Assembly: GCA_012960115.1 (NCBI GenBank)
Contig: DUBX01000043.1
Span: 123,439-171,990, forward strand
Reading direction: 5' to 3'
Source of the DNA: Porticoccaceae bacterium
GTDB lineage: Bacteria > Pseudomonadota > Gammaproteobacteria > Pseudomonadales > Porticoccaceae
DNA length: 48,552 bases
In this document: positions 47,620 to 48,552 of the stretch, piece after piece
Layout of the letters: each line of letters begins with the position of its first letter
Position numbering within the stretch: the stretch's first letter is position 1
Notes under the pieces: model-generated
Database searches by the model: none
The model's input: the letters and a program-made list of their open reading frames with translations, nothing else
What the model was told of the DNA's origin: nothing
Made by a program: the position numbers and the translations under genes

Positions 47620-48273
47620 ATGCAGAATCCAGATCAACAACAACAAAAACCTACAATAACAAACACTGCACACTCCATTGACTATCTAGGTATAAAGACG
47701 CTTCGTTCAGGTCACCCTGAAATACGCAAACGTAAACAGCAGCAACAGGGCCACAGCGCCCACGGCAACAAGGTCTGGCGTTCAAGCTTTGTACTAATGG
47801 ACTACCTGACCACGTACCCACCAATAATCTCAAGTAAAATACTCGATGTAGGATGCGGCTGGGGTTTGACCGGTATATTCCTTGCCCAACAGTACAGTGC
47901 CCGTGTCACCGCTATTGATATTGACCCCAGTGTTGAGCCCTTTTTACAACTGCACGCCAGTATCAACAAATGCAGCATTGCCTTTCAAGCTAGAGGATTT
48001 GAAAGCCTCACCAAAGATGATTTTTCAGCTTATGATGAGATCATCGCCGCGGACATATGCTTCTGGGATGAGATGGTCAATCCTCTATTTGAGTTTATTG
48101 GCTTTGCGCTAGAAGCAGGCGTGCAACGAATTTTAATCGCTGATCCAGGCAGGCCGCCGTTTTGGTCTCTATGCGACAAATGTGTTGAATCGCTCGACGC
48201 AAACATTGTAACTCGAAGAATTTATGAGCCCTGGAAAACAGAGAAATTTATTCTCATTATAGAGAACCCATAA
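47620..48273 (+). CDS. Class I SAM-dependent methyltransferase
   Basis: A 217-residue protein with Rossmann-like motif I ILDVGCGWG (residues 74-82), acidic AIDID (about 96-100) and IIAADICFWDEM, which suits the post-I/II region. The N-terminal 50 residues are glutamine- and lysine-rich, HGNKVWRSS precedes motif I. Overall it resembles the METTL/ETFKMT-like lysine methyltransferase group or a small-molecule methyltransferase; the acceptor cannot be inferred. The gene diverges from the sensor kinase and is convergent with the right-edge gene, with which it shares a terminator. Confidence 0.82.
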   Translation: MQNPDQQQQKPTITNTAHSIDYLGIKTLRSGHPEIRKRKQQQQGHSAHGNKVWRSSFVLMDYLTTYPPIISSKILDVGCGWGLTGIFLAQQYSARVTAIDIDPSVEPFLQLHASINKCSIAFQARGFESLTKDDFSAYDEIIAADICFWDEMVNPLFEFIGFALEAGVQRILIADPGRPPFWSLCDKCVESLDANIVTRRIYEPWKTEKFILIIENP

Positions 48274-48300
48274 AAAAGCCAAGCGATGCCTGGCTTTTTT
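48272..48300. terminator. Bidirectional rho-independent terminator
   Basis: AAAAAAGCCA (48272-48281) and TGGCTTTTTT (48291-48300) form a 10-pair stem with a nine-base loop, between two convergent genes. A and T runs flank it, so it can act for both strands. Confidence 0.88.
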
Positions 48301-48380
48301 ACTATCTAGACTTACTAAATGTCTACCTCGCTCTAGCTACAACTGAAGCAAATCAAAATCTAATAAGCACAATCACTGCA

Positions 48381-48552
48381 TTAGACTTTAACGAACTTAA
48401 ACTGCCAGGTATTAGCACCGTTGTACTGAATCTGAACAGTCATACTATTACCATCAGCCGCAAACTCTGTAACGTTATAGGTGATAGTCGACACAGCATT
48501 AGCAACATCGGATATCTCTCCACTACCTGTCACCTTAGGTAAACCAAGATGT
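48381..48552 (-). CDS. C-terminal fragment of an unidentified gene (runs off right edge)
   Basis: On the minus strand an open frame of 56 codons enters from the right edge and ends at TAA (48381-48383). It reads HLGLPKVTGSGEISDVANAV near the edge and then alternating polar/hydrophobic residues ending NTWQFKFVKV. The alternation suggests a beta-sandwich end of a surface or secreted protein, such as a carbohydrate-binding or attachment domain. I do not recognise a specific family. Codon use resembles its neighbours. It is 80 bases from the shared terminator. Confidence 0.55.
   Translation of the reverse strand, partial: HLGLPKVTGSGEISDVANAVSTITYNVTEFAADGNSMTVQIQYNGANTWQFKFVKV

Noticed and set aside
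1-48552. Defence systems, prophage, insertion sequences, CRISPR
   Set aside because: I saw no transposase, integrase, phage, Cas or toxin-antitoxin protein, and no regular repeat array. The gene order is that of a conserved core segment.

Overview
The window is a 48.5 kb stretch of chromosome from a gammaproteobacterium. It has dense same-strand operons, a moderate base composition and no mobile elements, CRISPR array, rRNA or tRNA that I can see. A complete sodium-pumping NADH:quinone reductase operon and a secreted GH3 glucosidase of the ExoP type point to a marine heterotroph. From memory, the backbone order lolCDE - sthA - apbE/nqr - gap - mfd - csiV-like - nagZ - lexA - topA resembles the corresponding Pseudomonas segment. 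A Cellvibrionales/SAR92-like lineage is my guess, not something the sequence proves.

Layout. 1-132: start of a nitroreductase that runs off the left edge. 233-7502: cysteine and siroheme block (cysK, SUMT methyltransferase, divergent cysB, then cysJIH). 7678-10221: two-gene ABC exporter translationally coupled to queF. 10378-14088: DUF2062 protein and the LolCDE lipoprotein-release transporter. 14188-22735: nqrABCDEF with apbE, nqrM and a frameshifted sthA, all on the minus strand. 23062-24525: long GAPDH. 24721-30283: BAAT-type hydrolase, mfd and csiV on the plus strand. 30343-34175: lipocalin (broken), MscS channel, nagZ and an aldo-keto reductase. 34448-39096: DUF6763-like protein, lexA with its SOS box, topA and two small conserved unknowns. 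39193-42544: Usp, tatD, MOSC protein, HD-domain protein and an SDR. 42583-47473: GH3 glucosidase beside a LytS/LytTR two-component pair. 47620-48552: small methyltransferase and the tail of an unidentified gene at the right edge.

How the genes work together. CysH and CysIJ reduce PAPS to sulfide, SUMT feeds siroheme to CysI, and CysK fixes sulfide into cysteine. CysB is the likely regulator, and the same short palindrome occurs in front of both sulfur operons. NqrA-F pump sodium. ApbE attaches FMN to NqrB and NqrC, NqrM supplies iron to NqrD/E, and SthA balances NADPH and NADH.

The most unusual signals are small-scale. sthA carries a one-base frameshift. The lipocalin has an in-frame TAG inside its lipoprotein signal peptide. 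The hydrolase has its best ribosome-binding site in front of a four-codon dead-end frame. A 60-base leader sequence is duplicated in front of nagZ and the aldo-keto reductase. I did not find a clear, previously undescribed multi-gene system. Most of the window is ordinary core genome.
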